The notes under the pieces: model-generated
Database searches by the model: none
Told to the model about the DNA's origin: nothing
The model's input: only the letters and a program-made list of their open reading frames with translations
Program-made: the position numbers and the translations under genes
NCBI RefSeq assembly: GCF_000428865.1
Contig: NZ_AUAT01000007.1
Location: 1 to 59,327, forward strand
Direction: 5' to 3'
DNA from: Eremococcus coleocola DSM 15696
GTDB taxonomy: Bacteria; Bacillota; Bacilli; Lactobacillales; Aerococcaceae
Length of the DNA stretch: 59,327 nucleotides
Shown here: one piece after another, positions 45,331 to 54,729 of the stretch
How positions within the stretch are numbered: the first letter of the stretch is position 1
Layout of the letters: each line of letters begins with the position of its first letter

Positions 45331-46107
45331 ATGGGACATTTTAAAAACGTTATTGTTCGTATTCCTGGAGCAGGTATTAGTGAAGGGATTACTTCTAATC
45401 CAGAATTAGGCAAGCCAGTCTATGAAAATGCGCTTGTTCAACATGAACACTATGTGGAAGCCTTAGCTAAATGTGGTGTTAAAGTAAATGTATTACCACC
45501 AAATAATGATTTTCCTGATTCATGTTTCATGGAGGATACGGCTTTATGTACGGATAAATGTGCGATCATCTCTCGTCCAGGTGCCCAAACACGGCAATGT
45601 GAAACCAAACTAGAAGACTTTCGGACAATGTTGGAGAGTTTTTATGGCAATATACATGAAATAAAAGCTCCTGGAACTGTTGAACCGGGTGATATCATGA
45701 TGGTTGGTGATACCTTCTATATCGGTAAGACAGCCCGTACCAATGACGAAGGTTTCCGCCAAATAAAAGAAATATTGGAAAATTATGGAAAGACGGTTAT
45801 TCAAGTTCCTGTTGAAAAAATGTTGCACTTGAAAACAGGCGTGAACTATTTAGAAGATAATAATCTATTAATCTCCGGTGAATTTATTGATGATCCTATG
45901 TTTGCTAAATTCAATAAGATTGTTGTTCCAGAAGATGAAGCCTATGCTGCTAACTGTATTTGGGTCAATGGTACAGTGATCGTTCCAAAAGGATATCCTA
46001 AAATTCAAGAAGCAGTGGAACACCTAGGCTATAAAGTACTTCTAGTGGATACTTCTGAATATCGTAAGATTGACGGTGGGTTAAGCTGCTTATCATTAAG
46101 ATTTTAA
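45331..46107 (+). CDS. dimethylarginine dimethylaminohydrolase (DDAH)
   Basis: 258 residues, the length of bacterial DDAH. The sequence is close throughout to my recollection of Pseudomonas DDAH: PDSCFMEDT (about 62-70), GTVEPGDIMMVG with Glu118, LHLKTG with His166, EYRKIDGGLSCLSLRF with nucleophile Cys253. The enzyme hydrolyses N-methylated arginines to citrulline and a methylamine in the cytosol. First gene of a four-gene operon and paired with a second paralogue at its end. Arginine deiminase proper is longer, so that is unlikely. Confidence 0.88.
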   Translation: MGHFKNVIVRIPGAGISEGITSNPELGKPVYENALVQHEHYVEALAKCGVKVNVLPPNNDFPDSCFMEDTALCTDKCAIISRPGAQTRQCETKLEDFRTMLESFYGNIHEIKAPGTVEPGDIMMVGDTFYIGKTARTNDEGFRQIKEILENYGKTVIQVPVEKMLHLKTGVNYLEDNNLLISGEFIDDPMFAKFNKIVVPEDEAYAANCIWVNGTVIVPKGYPKIQEAVEHLGYKVLLVDTSEYRKIDGGLSCLSLRF

Positions 46108-46173
46108 TCAATCAAGTGAGTTCAGGGTGGGGGACTTTCCCACCTTGTTCTTAATAGAGGAAATGGTGATAAT

Positions 46174-47607
46174 ATGAGTGAGAATAAAAACCAACAGAAT
46201 GTTAGTCTGCTTGGCTTAGTTGCTTTAACCGTAACAACTGTAATTGGTGCTGGGGTATTTAACTTACCACGTGACTTGGCCTCATCTGTTGCCCCTGGTC
46301 CTGCTTTTGTAGCCTTAGTAATTGCTAGTATCGCCTTTGCTATTTTTGTTTATTGTTTAAAATATTTACAAGATAATTATCCTGAATTAGATGCGGGTAT
46401 CTTTAGTTTTCCAGAGCAAGGGTTTGGTAAATTTATTGGCTTCTTGTCGTGTACCGGTTATTGGCTATCTATTGTAGTAGGGAATGTATCGTTAGGGGTC
46501 TTATCTGTCAGCTCTCTAGGGTATTTTATCCCTATATTTAGAGGGGGTAACACAGTCCCAGCTCTGATTCTACTTTCAATCCTGTTATGGGTCTTCTATT
46601 TCATTTGTGCCAGTGGTGCTAAAAGCGCTTCATTAGTCAATACCGTTATATGGATTGCTAAGATGATTCCAATCATTATCTTTATTGCCATGTTAGTGTT
46701 GGCATTTAAACCGGATTTATTAACGTCTGGCTTATGGGAAAATGCCTTTGCTGCTGAAGGGGGGCCAGTGTCACTGGGTAGCCAAATATCAACCGCAATG
46801 GCCTCAACAATTTGGGTGTATGTTGGTATTGAGGGCGCTTTAATTTATTCAGCCCGCGCTAAAAATAAATCAGATGCTTCAAAAGCCATTGTTACTGCTT
46901 ATATTGTGATTGCAGTTGTCTATTTATTAATCATCTTATTATCTTTCGGAGCACTAAGCCAAGCAGAAGTAGCTGGTATGGAGGTGCCAGCCTTAGGTGG
47001 AATCTTGGAAGCGGTTGTTGGTAAATGGGGTGCCGTTTTAATGAATTTCGGTATCATGTTATCTGCAGCGGGTTGTTGGTTCGGTTGCTGCTTATTAGCA
47101 GGTGAAATTTTAGACGTTGCTGCAAAACATGAAATTGTACCAGACTTCTTTGGTAAAGAAAATGAAGTGGGTCAACCCATTAACTCCTTATTAGTTTCAA
47201 CATGCATTCAACAAGTATTCTTCATTACAATCATAGTTAATGAATCAATCTATAATGTAATGGCCCTATTTGCATCCAGTACGATGCTCGTTCCTTACTT
47301 CTTTGTTAGTTTGACAATGATTAAGCAATCAATAAAATTGGAAGGTAAATTCACGGTAAACACGGTGATGGGAATCATCTCAACGATTGCTATGGCCTAC
47401 TTGATGTATTCAACTGGATGGCAATACGTTATTATCACTGCCTTACTCTTTGCCCCTTGTATTCTTGTTTACTATATTGCTCGAAAGAAGGCAGGTAAGG
47501 AATTTATTACAAATTCAGAAAAAATTATTGTCTTGGTTATTGTAGCCCTAGCGCTTTTAAGTTTATTCTTTATCTTCAATGGAACCATTGATTTAACAAC
47601 TATGTAA
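46174..47607 (+). CDS. APC-family basic amino acid antiporter (ArcD-like)
   Basis: 477 residues with 12-13 membrane segments. The first helix carries TVTTVIGAGVFNLPRDLA, the APC backbone-binding motif in the basic amino acid/polyamine antiporter form. Located between the DDAH and racemase genes, it likely swaps a (methyl)arginine for citrulline or ornithine. The exact pair is inference from its neighbours. Confidence 0.82.
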   Translation: MSENKNQQNVSLLGLVALTVTTVIGAGVFNLPRDLASSVAPGPAFVALVIASIAFAIFVYCLKYLQDNYPELDAGIFSFPEQGFGKFIGFLSCTGYWLSIVVGNVSLGVLSVSSLGYFIPIFRGGNTVPALILLSILLWVFYFICASGAKSASLVNTVIWIAKMIPIIIFIAMLVLAFKPDLLTSGLWENAFAAEGGPVSLGSQISTAMASTIWVYVGIEGALIYSARAKNKSDASKAIVTAYIVIAVVYLLIILLSFGALSQAEVAGMEVPALGGILEAVVGKWGAVLMNFGIMLSAAGCWFGCCLLAGEILDVAAKHEIVPDFFGKENEVGQPINSLLVSTCIQQVFFITIIVNESIYNVMALFASSTMLVPYFFVSLTMIKQSIKLEGKFTVNTVMGIISTIAMAYLMYSTGWQYVIITALLFAPCILVYYIARKKAGKEFITNSEKIIVLVIVALALLSLFFIFNGTIDLTTM

Positions 47608-47663
47608 TTGGGGTGACAGATTCAAAGGTCATAAGACGAACAGCATTAAGTTAGGGGGAAAAA

Positions 47664-48743
47664 ATGGCATACCCAAAATTAGTGATTAACAAACAGAAGT
47701 TATTCAAAAATGCTCGCCATGTCTTAGAAACTTGTAAACAAGAAGGAATCGAAGTCGTTGGCGTTGTTAAAGGAATTAATGCTTTAGATGGTATTTTAGA
47801 AACATTGATTGATGTAGGGTTCAAAACGCTTGCCTCTTCAAGAATCCCACAATTGAAACGAATTAAAGAAATAAATAAAGACATTTTAACCTATGATTTA
47901 AGGATTCCAATGTTGAGTGAAGTTCCAGATGTAGTAAAATGGGCAGATATCAGTTTGAATTCTTCAATCGAAGTTCTGAGGGCTTTAAATGAAGAAGCAA
48001 AAAAACAAGAAAAAATCCATAAAGTAATTATTATGACTGAATGTGGTGATTTAAGAGAAGGAATTTTCAATCAAGAAGAACTTCTAGCAACAGTTGATGA
48101 AGTTGAACATCGCTTAGACCATCTATATTTGATGGGAATAGGCACAAACTTAGGTTGCTATGGTTCAATTATGCCAACTCCAGAAAAAATGAAGGAATTA
48201 CTTGAAAAAGCGGACTTAGTGAGTCAAACGATTGGTCGCAAAATCGAAGTGGTTTCTGGGGCTGCAAGTACGGCCTTTCCATTAGTTGCTAGAGCTACCA
48301 TGCCGGCTGGAATTACCCAAATGAGAATAGGGGATTCGCTTTATATTAGTGATCTTGATGAATGTTTTAATTATGTAATGTTTCCTGATTCCGATGAAGC
48401 CTTCACTCTACATGCGGAAATTATTGAGCTGAAAGATAAACCAAGTTATCCAATTGGAGTAATTGCAGTGGATGCTTTTGGTAATAAGAAGGAATATGAA
48501 AATAAAGGTATTCGTACCAGAGCCTTGATAGCAGTTGGGCGGCAAGATCTAGGGGAGTGCCTGCATTTAAAACCCTTAGATTCTCAAATTGAAATTTTAG
48601 GCGGAAGTTCTGACCATACCATTCTAGATTTAACTTTATGTGACAGGCAATATAAGTTGGGTGATATCGTAACATTTCATATTATGTATGAAAATATGTT
48701 GATGTTGACGCAATCAGCCTATGTAGAAAAAGAATATATTTAG
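47664..48743 (+). CDS. fold-III PLP amino acid racemase (ornithine-racemase-like)
   Basis: 359 residues. PLP-binding Lys lies in VVGVVKGIN (about 36). GDLREGIF (about 127), the SGAASTAFPLV phosphate-binding part (about 199) and MRIGDSLYI (about 225) follow the alanine-racemase N-terminal barrel as found in ornithine racemase Orr and YhfX. The small C-terminal beta part is present. It should interconvert D and L forms of a basic amino acid. Sits 57 bases after the antiporter and 16 before the second DDAH. The substrate is unproven. Confidence 0.75.
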   Translation: MAYPKLVINKQKLFKNARHVLETCKQEGIEVVGVVKGINALDGILETLIDVGFKTLASSRIPQLKRIKEINKDILTYDLRIPMLSEVPDVVKWADISLNSSIEVLRALNEEAKKQEKIHKVIIMTECGDLREGIFNQEELLATVDEVEHRLDHLYLMGIGTNLGCYGSIMPTPEKMKELLEKADLVSQTIGRKIEVVSGAASTAFPLVARATMPAGITQMRIGDSLYISDLDECFNYVMFPDSDEAFTLHAEIIELKDKPSYPIGVIAVDAFGNKKEYENKGIRTRALIAVGRQDLGECLHLKPLDSQIEILGGSSDHTILDLTLCDRQYKLGDIVTFHIMYENMLMLTQSAYVEKEYI

Positions 48744-48758
48744 GAGAGGGAAAATAAT

Positions 48759-49538
48759 ATGATAGAATTTGATAAGGCAATTGTAAGAAAACCTTGTAAA
48801 GCTATGTTAGAAGGTATTTCAACGGGTATGTTTAGTGATGAATCACCTGTTTATGAACAGGCAGTTGTACAGCATGCGGCTTATACTAAGACCTTAGAAG
48901 AACTTGGCTTGAAAGTCCTTGTGTTAGATAAGTTAGAAGAGTATCCAGATTCTTGCTTTGTAGAAGATCCCGCTGTTGTAATGAAAGAATGTGCGATTAT
49001 TACCAATTCTCCAAGAAAATCCCGCAATGGTGAAAAAATTGAGATTCTTCCTGCGATTCAAACTTTTTTTCAAGCAAATCAAATTTTCCATATTACCGAG
49101 CCGGGTACTATGGAAGGCGGCGATGTTATGTTGGTCGGTAAACACTACTTTGTAGGTTTATCTGAACGAACCAATGAAGAAGGTGCACGCCAATTCAATG
49201 AAATTGTTGCTAAATATGGCTATACAACCTCAACTGTAAAAGTTACAGAAGGCTTACACTTAAAAGATTTTGCTATTTATTTAGAAAATAATAATATGTT
49301 AGTGAGCCCGAATATGAATGAAGTCCCAGAATTCCAAGAATTCAATCGTTTTATCGTCCCAGCGGAAGAATTATATGCTATTAATAGCTTATATATTAAT
49401 GGTACAGTCATGGTGCCAGCTGGACATCCAAAGACTCAAGCTCACATTGAATCACTGGGATATCCAGTTAAAGTGATTAATACAGATGAATTTAAGAAAA
49501 TTGATGGCAGTTTAACCTGCTTGTCATTGAGATGGTAG
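48759..49538 (+). CDS. second DDAH-family amidinohydrolase
   Basis: 259 residues. The catalytic set is intact: PDSCFVEDP (63-71), GTMEGGDVMLVG with Glu119, LHLKDF with His167, KIDGSLTCLSLRW with Cys254. It clearly differs from the first copy (LEGISTGMF for the substrate loop ISEGITSNP, KDF for KTG), so it probably takes another guanidino substrate or stereoisomer. Last gene of the operon. Confidence 0.82.
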   Translation: MIEFDKAIVRKPCKAMLEGISTGMFSDESPVYEQAVVQHAAYTKTLEELGLKVLVLDKLEEYPDSCFVEDPAVVMKECAIITNSPRKSRNGEKIEILPAIQTFFQANQIFHITEPGTMEGGDVMLVGKHYFVGLSERTNEEGARQFNEIVAKYGYTTSTVKVTEGLHLKDFAIYLENNNMLVSPNMNEVPEFQEFNRFIVPAEELYAINSLYINGTVMVPAGHPKTQAHIESLGYPVKVINTDEFKKIDGSLTCLSLRW

Positions 49539-49611
49539 GATAGCCGAAAGAAAAGGAGGTTTAAACTAGAAGGGGTGTCTTTAGCCTGCTTATTTAGCCT
49601 AATTTTGATCC

Positions 49612-49662
49612 AAAGGACCCTAACCAAACAGGCATTTTCAGCCAGTTTACTTAGGGTCTTTC
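49612..49662 (+). terminator. candidate terminator of the DDAH operon
   Basis: AAGGACCCTAA (49613-49623) pairs with TTAGGGTCTT near 49651-49660 over a long loop. T content after it is low, so this call is tentative. Confidence 0.35.
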
Positions 49663-49750
49663 AAGAGATTTAGGGAAGTATTTGACCTACTTAAGTTACT
49701 TTCTAATACGTTTGCTAGGAACTTATCTGCATTTATAGTAAAAGCAATTT

Positions 49751-49820
49751 GAGTCATGTGGATGCCTCCTAATAATGTGCTTGTGGTGAATTACATTATT
49801 AGGAGGTATCCGCATGACTC
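49751..49820. repeat. 28-bp inverted repeat with a 14-nt loop
   Basis: Arms at 49751-49778 and 49793-49820 match in 26 of 28 positions (GAGTCATG...TCCTAATAATGT). A CTTTTTA run follows on the + side. It lies in the 49539-49984 gap, which otherwise shows nothing. Possible mobile-element ends or miniature element. Confidence 0.7.
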
Positions 49821-49984
49821 ACTTTTTACATAATTACATAAAAATAATAAATTGAGATTATATCTGCTAAAGTCATGAAAATTAATTGAGACCGCATCCT
49901 TTTAGGTAAAATCATGTCAATTAATTCCAATTAGTAGTATGAGGCCTAGTGCAAATCATGTAAACTTAGCCATGAATCCTGCTT

Positions 49985-50959
49985 CTAACGGTCTCCATTA
50001 TAAATTGTATTCCGTACTAAGACATAATCTACGTGGCGTAGAGCCTTCAAGGAATTACCGCCGGCATAAGAAATGGCAGACTGTAAGTCTTGTTGCATTT
50101 CGATTAAGGTATCAGCTAAGTGACCCCGAGTTGGAATCATTTCAATTTTGCCTTCGACATTCTTGTGTTCACCTTTTTGATATTCAGAGGCAGACCCGAA
50201 ATATTCTTTAAAAATTTTGCCATCAATTTCCCGGCTAGTTCCAGGACTTTCTACGTGGGCAGCTAAAAGAGATCCAATCATAACCATGCGGGCACCAAAA
50301 CGAATCGCTTTGGCAATATCACCATTATGACGGATACCTCCATCGGCAATAATTGGTTTAGTGGCTGCTTTAGCACAGAGACGAATCGCAGCTAATTGCC
50401 AACCGCCGGTCCCAAAACCAGTTTTAAGTTTAGTAATACATACTCGGCCTGGACCCACTCCAACTTTGGTGGCGTCCGCGCCAGCTAATTCGAGCTCACG
50501 TACACCTTCAGGAGTACCAACATTACCCGCAATTAAGAAGGATTCTGGTAAATATTCTTTAATAAAATGAATCATATCAATGACATATTCTGAATGGCCA
50601 TGAGCCACATCAATGGTGATATATTCTGGAATAATCTTCTCAGCAGCTAATTCACGGATAAAATCGAATTCATTATCTTTAATCCCGACTGAGATTGATG
50701 CGAACAAGCCTTTTTTATGCATTTTTTGAATGAAGGGTTTACGGGCTGCTTCATCAAAGCGATGCATAATATAGAAATAATCGTTAGCTGCAAACCATTC
50801 TGCCAGTTCTTCATTAATAACAGTCTGCATATTAGCGGGTACTACCGGAATTTTAAATGTCCGCTTGCCTAATTGAATGCTAGTGTCACATTCAGACCGG
50901 CTTTGGACAATACATTTATTAGGGATTAATTGTACATCTTCAAAATCAAAAACTTCCAC
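49985..50959 (-). CDS. guaC: GMP reductase
   Basis: 324 residues. The IMPDH/GMPR barrel has [15 protein letters not shown] at the N-terminus, [20 protein letters not shown] with the catalytic Cys (about 185), [20 protein letters not shown] and the [16 protein letters not shown] flap. Lack of CBS domains and the 324 length separate it from IMP dehydrogenase. It converts GMP to IMP with NADPH. No purine riboswitch is visible upstream. Confidence 0.95.
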   Translation of the reverse strand: MEVFDFEDVQLIPNKCIVQSRSECDTSIQLGKRTFKIPVVPANMQTVINEELAEWFAANDYFYIMHRFDEAARKPFIQKMHKKGLFASISVGIKDNEFDFIRELAAEKIIPEYITIDVAHGHSEYVIDMIHFIKEYLPESFLIAGNVGTPEGVRELELAGADATKVGVGPGRVCITKLKTGFGTGGWQLAAIRLCAKAATKPIIADGGIRHNGDIAKAIRFGARMVMIGSLLAAHVESPGTSREIDGKIFKEYFGSASEYQKGEHKNVEGKIEMIPTRGHLADTLIEMQQDLQSAISYAGGNSLKALRHVDYVLVRNTIYNGDR

Positions 50960-51106
50960 GAGATCACCTTTCGTTTATGGGTTGGACCTTTCCAGCTAAG
51001 TCAAATTCTTAACAAAAATTTACATAATAACAAAAGTACTTACTGGCGTCAAAAATTTTACACTAGCTTCCACTACTCTCCGAGCGCGAACATGGCTACC
51101 ATTTGT

Positions 51107-52741
51107 TTATTCCCCATCAGGGTACATAGCATCAATCCGAGCTTGGATTTCTTGGTCATTGACAAAATCTTCATAACTTGTTTTCAAGCGGTCGAAGGCT
51201 CCAGTTGGAGTTAATTCAATTACCCGGTTACAAGTTGTATTCAAGACTTCAAAGTCGTGGGAAGCAATCAAAATTGCACCTTTGAACTTAATCAAGCCAT
51301 CATTTAAAGCGGTAATAGATTCCAAGTCCAAGTGATTGGTTGGTTGATCCATGACCAAGACATTGGCTTTGGATAACATCATTTTCGAAAGTAAACAACG
51401 TACTTTTTCGCCCCCAGAGAGGACATTAACAGGTTTCATTACATCATCACCAGAGAATAGCATCCGGCCTAAGAAAGATCTTAAGAAGGTATTATCTTGT
51501 TCTTCCTTGTCAGCATATTGCCGTAACCAGTCGACAATGTTCATAGTATTATTATCGAATTCATCAGCAGAATTTCGTGGCAAGTAGGTTTGAGAAGTAG
51601 TAACGCCCCATTCAAAACTTCCTGCGTCTGGCTCAGTCACGCCCATAATAATGTCAAAGAAAGCAGTCGTGGCTAAGTCATTACGAGAGACAAAAGCTAC
51701 TTTATCTTCCCGGTTCAAGGAGAAGGTAATATTGTCCAGGACTTTTTCACCGTCAATGGTCTTGGACAAACCTTCAACGCGTAATAAGTCATTCCCGATT
51801 TCGCGATTTGGACTGAAGCCAACATAAGGATACTTACGGGAAGAGGGTTGGATATCATCCAAGGTAATTTTGTCTAACATTTTCTTCCGTGAAGTTGCTT
51901 GTTTAGATTTAGAAGCATTGGCAGAGAAACGTGCAATGAAATCTTGTAATTCTTTAATCTTTTCTTCTTTTTTGGCATTTTGATCTGCCATCATCTTAGC
52001 CGCTAATTGGCTGGATTGAAGCCAGAAATCGTAGTTACCTACGTAGAGCTTAATCTTACCGAAGTCCACGTCGGCCATGTGAGTACATACCGTGTTCAAG
52101 AAGTGACGGTCATGGGATACCACAATAACAGTATTGGGGAAGTCAAGGATAAAATCAGACAACCATTCGATAGCTTGGGCATCCAAACCGTTGGTTGGTT
52201 CGTCGAGGAGTAGATTATCTGGTTTTCCAAATAAGGCTTGAGCAAGTAAAACTTTGATCTTATCGGCTTCAACTAAGTCCCGCATATATTGGCGGTGCAT
52301 ATCAGTGGGAATACCTAAACCTTGTAACAAGTCTGAGGCTTCAGCTTCAGCTTCCCAACCCCCCATTTCGGCAAATTGAGATTCTAATTCACCGGCGCGA
52401 ATTCCATCTTCATCGGTGAAATCCGCCTTCATATAAATAGCATCTTTTTCTTTCATGATATTAAAAAGTTCTTTATGTCCCATCATAACGGTGTCCATGA
52501 CGGTTTGGTCTTCAAAACCGTAGTGGTTTTGGTTTAAGACGGCTAACCGTTCGTCTGGATCCATAGAGACATTCCCGGTGGTGGGGGTGATTTCGCCAGA
52601 AAGAATCTTTAAAAATGTCGATTTACCGGCTCCATTGGCCCCAATTACCCCATAACAATTGCCTGGAGTAAAAGTTATATTTACTTCATCAAATAATTTA
52701 CGGTCAGGAAACTGTAAACTTACGTTTGATACATTAATCAT
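51107..52741 (-). CDS. ABC-F family ATPase (YkpA/YbiT type)
   Basis: 544 residues, two ATPase domains in one soluble chain with no membrane part. Domain 1 has Walker A GANGAGKST and LLLDEPTNGLD but a degenerate signature (LVEADKIKVLLAQ). Domain 2 has LSGGEKVRCLLSKMML and LVMDQPTNHLD, but its Walker A reads VSRNDLATTAFF without the nucleotide-binding Lys. ABC-F proteins work on ribosomes in translation. The domain 2 change is noteworthy. Confidence 0.9.
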   Translation of the reverse strand: MINVSNVSLQFPDRKLFDEVNITFTPGNCYGVIGANGAGKSTFLKILSGEITPTTGNVSMDPDERLAVLNQNHYGFEDQTVMDTVMMGHKELFNIMKEKDAIYMKADFTDEDGIRAGELESQFAEMGGWEAEAEASDLLQGLGIPTDMHRQYMRDLVEADKIKVLLAQALFGKPDNLLLDEPTNGLDAQAIEWLSDFILDFPNTVIVVSHDRHFLNTVCTHMADVDFGKIKLYVGNYDFWLQSSQLAAKMMADQNAKKEEKIKELQDFIARFSANASKSKQATSRKKMLDKITLDDIQPSSRKYPYVGFSPNREIGNDLLRVEGLSKTIDGEKVLDNITFSLNREDKVAFVSRNDLATTAFFDIIMGVTEPDAGSFEWGVTTSQTYLPRNSADEFDNNTMNIVDWLRQYADKEEQDNTFLRSFLGRMLFSGDDVMKPVNVLSGGEKVRCLLSKMMLSKANVLVMDQPTNHLDLESITALNDGLIKFKGAILIASHDFEVLNTTCNRVIELTPTGAFDRLKTSYEDFVNDQEIQARIDAMYPDGE

Positions 52742-52995
52742 GCGCTAGCATCCTCCTATTGATTTGTAGTGTTGAATCATGCATCAACCACCAGCATGTA
52801 TTGTAACATATTTATTCCTAAAAAGGATAATATGTAGAAACTAAGCAATGGATTATTATGAAGCAAATGGAACAGGGACAAGTGGAATAGGCTATTATAG
52901 GTTATTGGATTCAAAAAGCAAAGGTATTTTTTACTCATTAGGCATTCCTAAAAAAACCAGTCTAAGGAGAAATTCCAGAGACTGACTCTTTAGGT

Positions 52996-54303
52996 TTATA
53001 GGTTTTTATTTTTTTTGACTTGGCTAAACAGAGTGCAGATGATACTGAAAATCAGGCTAGGAAGTAACCATTCAAAGCCGAATTGACTGAGAGGAAGTTG
53101 ACCTAGGGCATCGCCTAAGGTGTCTAAGGCATGGTTACCATTCATCTGATTAACTAGAACAAAGGCTTGGCTAATGGAGATAAGACCCGCTCCGACAACG
53201 GCACCTAGATAAGTTGATTGATATTTAATTTGTTTATCAAAAATCGACCACAGGATGAGGCTTATCACGATTGGGTAAATACCGGTGAGGATTGGAACCG
53301 CAATTGATATAAGGGCATCGACACCAAGGAGAGATAAAAATAATTCTACCAAAATAGCTAGGCTGACTACGGTTCGATAGGATACCTTGTTTTGACTGAG
53401 TTCAGCAAAGTATTGGCCACAAGTTGAAGTGAGTCCAACGGCAGTAGTTAAGCAGGCTAGGGAGACCATCAGGGCCATAATGATTTGACCGGACCGGCCA
53501 AAAAGTTGGGCAATTAGACTTGTCAAGATAGGAATCCGATCTTGGTCTAAGTTAATTTGGCCGCTGAATTTGGCACCAGTATAGATTAGACCACCGTAGA
53601 CGGTTGCTAAGAGGACAAAGGCCACAAAGGAAATGGCAAGAATCATTCTGTGTTGGTCTTTTTGCTTATGATAACCACTTTGGATTAGGCTAGTTAAGAC
53701 AATGCCGGCCATGAGCGGAGACCCAATCCCATCCATGGTTTGGTAACCTTCCTTGAAGGATCGGACAAATAAGTCACTAGGCAGGTCAGTTAGAAGGTCA
53801 GAGCTAGGAACTAGTAGAGCTTTTACCACAATGATAAAGGTAAGAAGGAGTAAGCCAGGGGTTAGGTATTTGCCGATTTTATCGATAACTTGACTTGGAT
53901 TCAAGCAGAGTAGGTAGGTGATCCCGAAAAAGACTAGGGCAGTCAGCCAATTAGGGATAGCAGGGTTAAGGCCTTGGACGAGAATTTCATGAACCGTTGC
54001 ACCTGTTCTTGGCACCGAGAAGAAGGGACCAATCAGGAGAATGGATATCGCACCTAGAATCTTTGAAAAGTTAAGACTCAAGCGTTTACCTAAATCAGTG
54101 GCCCTCCCTCCTAAACTCGCAGTGACCACAACTCCTAAAATCGGAATGATTGGGTCGGATAAGAGGAAGCCTAGTGCGGCTTGGGGCCAGTTTTGACCGG
54201 ATATGAGTCCAAGATATGGCGGAAAAATGAGATTTCCGGCGCCAAAAAAGATGGCGAAGAGGGCGAAACCGCCAATGATAATATCACGATGTTTTTTTGA
54301 CAT
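52996..54303 (-). CDS. brnQ: branched-chain amino acid:cation symporter BrnQ
   Basis: 435 residues with 12 membrane segments. The LIVCS signature FALFAIFFGAGNLIFPPYLG opens the protein, followed by SVPRTGATVHE and GYQTMDGIGSPLMA. It imports Leu/Ile/Val with Na+ or H+. The window therefore has two branched-chain systems, BrnQ and the attenuator-controlled LIV ABC importer. Confidence 0.95.
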   Translation of the reverse strand: MSKKHRDIIIGGFALFAIFFGAGNLIFPPYLGLISGQNWPQAALGFLLSDPIIPILGVVVTASLGGRATDLGKRLSLNFSKILGAISILLIGPFFSVPRTGATVHEILVQGLNPAIPNWLTALVFFGITYLLCLNPSQVIDKIGKYLTPGLLLLTFIIVVKALLVPSSDLLTDLPSDLFVRSFKEGYQTMDGIGSPLMAGIVLTSLIQSGYHKQKDQHRMILAISFVAFVLLATVYGGLIYTGAKFSGQINLDQDRIPILTSLIAQLFGRSGQIIMALMVSLACLTTAVGLTSTCGQYFAELSQNKVSYRTVVSLAILVELFLSLLGVDALISIAVPILTGIYPIVISLILWSIFDKQIKYQSTYLGAVVGAGLISISQAFVLVNQMNGNHALDTLGDALGQLPLSQFGFEWLLPSLIFSIICTLFSQVKKNKNL

Positions 54304-54331
54304 GGGTCAACTCCTTTTCTTTTGCCTCTCT

Positions 54332-54361
54332 ATTATAGGCTAAAGGGGGTAGGGTCTTCAA
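54332..54361 (-). promoter_or_regulatory. promoter of brnQ
   Basis: On the minus strand TTGAAG (54361-54356), 18-base spacer, TATAAT (54337-54332). Confidence 0.5.
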
Positions 54362-54485
54362 AGGAATTTTTGGAATTGGGAAATAAACCGTTTTGTGCAG
54401 ATATTTTTTGAAGCTCTTATGGAAGCTGGTCATGAGATAAAAGCTAAGCACTGGCTAGCTGGTATGTACTTTAGGGCAAGAAAGA

Positions 54486-54700
54486 AGTCCCTGCCGGTTG
54501 GACAGGGGCTGATTAAAGTATTAGTTTTCGATTAAGGCGAGGTCACGGTCAGAAATGTCTGTGACCGGAATTAGGATTTCTGGCCCACAAGCTAGACTTG
54601 GCACTTTAGCGCTTAGTCTAGCCGTCGCCAGAACAGTCTGGAGCTTGCCAAGCAAGCGGAAGCCGGTCCCAGTCACAGTGCTTTTCTAGAGCGTGGCCGT
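54486..54700. repeat. GC-rich intergenic tract with several hairpins
   Basis: Consecutive palindromes occur here: CCCTG/CAGGG (about 54489-54507, possible ppk terminator on the minus strand), GGTCAC/GTGACC (54541-54566), GCTAGACT/AGTCTAGC (about 54591-54621), CCAGA/TCTGG (about 54628-54641) and GCTTG/CAAGC (about 54643-54657). The tract is richer in GC than its surroundings and no protein reading is convincing. Confidence 0.5.
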
Positions 54701-54729
54701 AGCAGTAGCTTATTTAATTTTTCAAGTTC

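Noticed and set aside
45331-49538. arginine deiminase or agmatine deiminase pathway
   Set aside because: The hydrolases are about 258 residues with DDAH signatures, and no carbamoyltransferase or carbamate kinase accompanies them.
50960-51106. purine riboswitch before guaC
   Set aside because: The conserved purine aptamer loops are not found on the minus strand.
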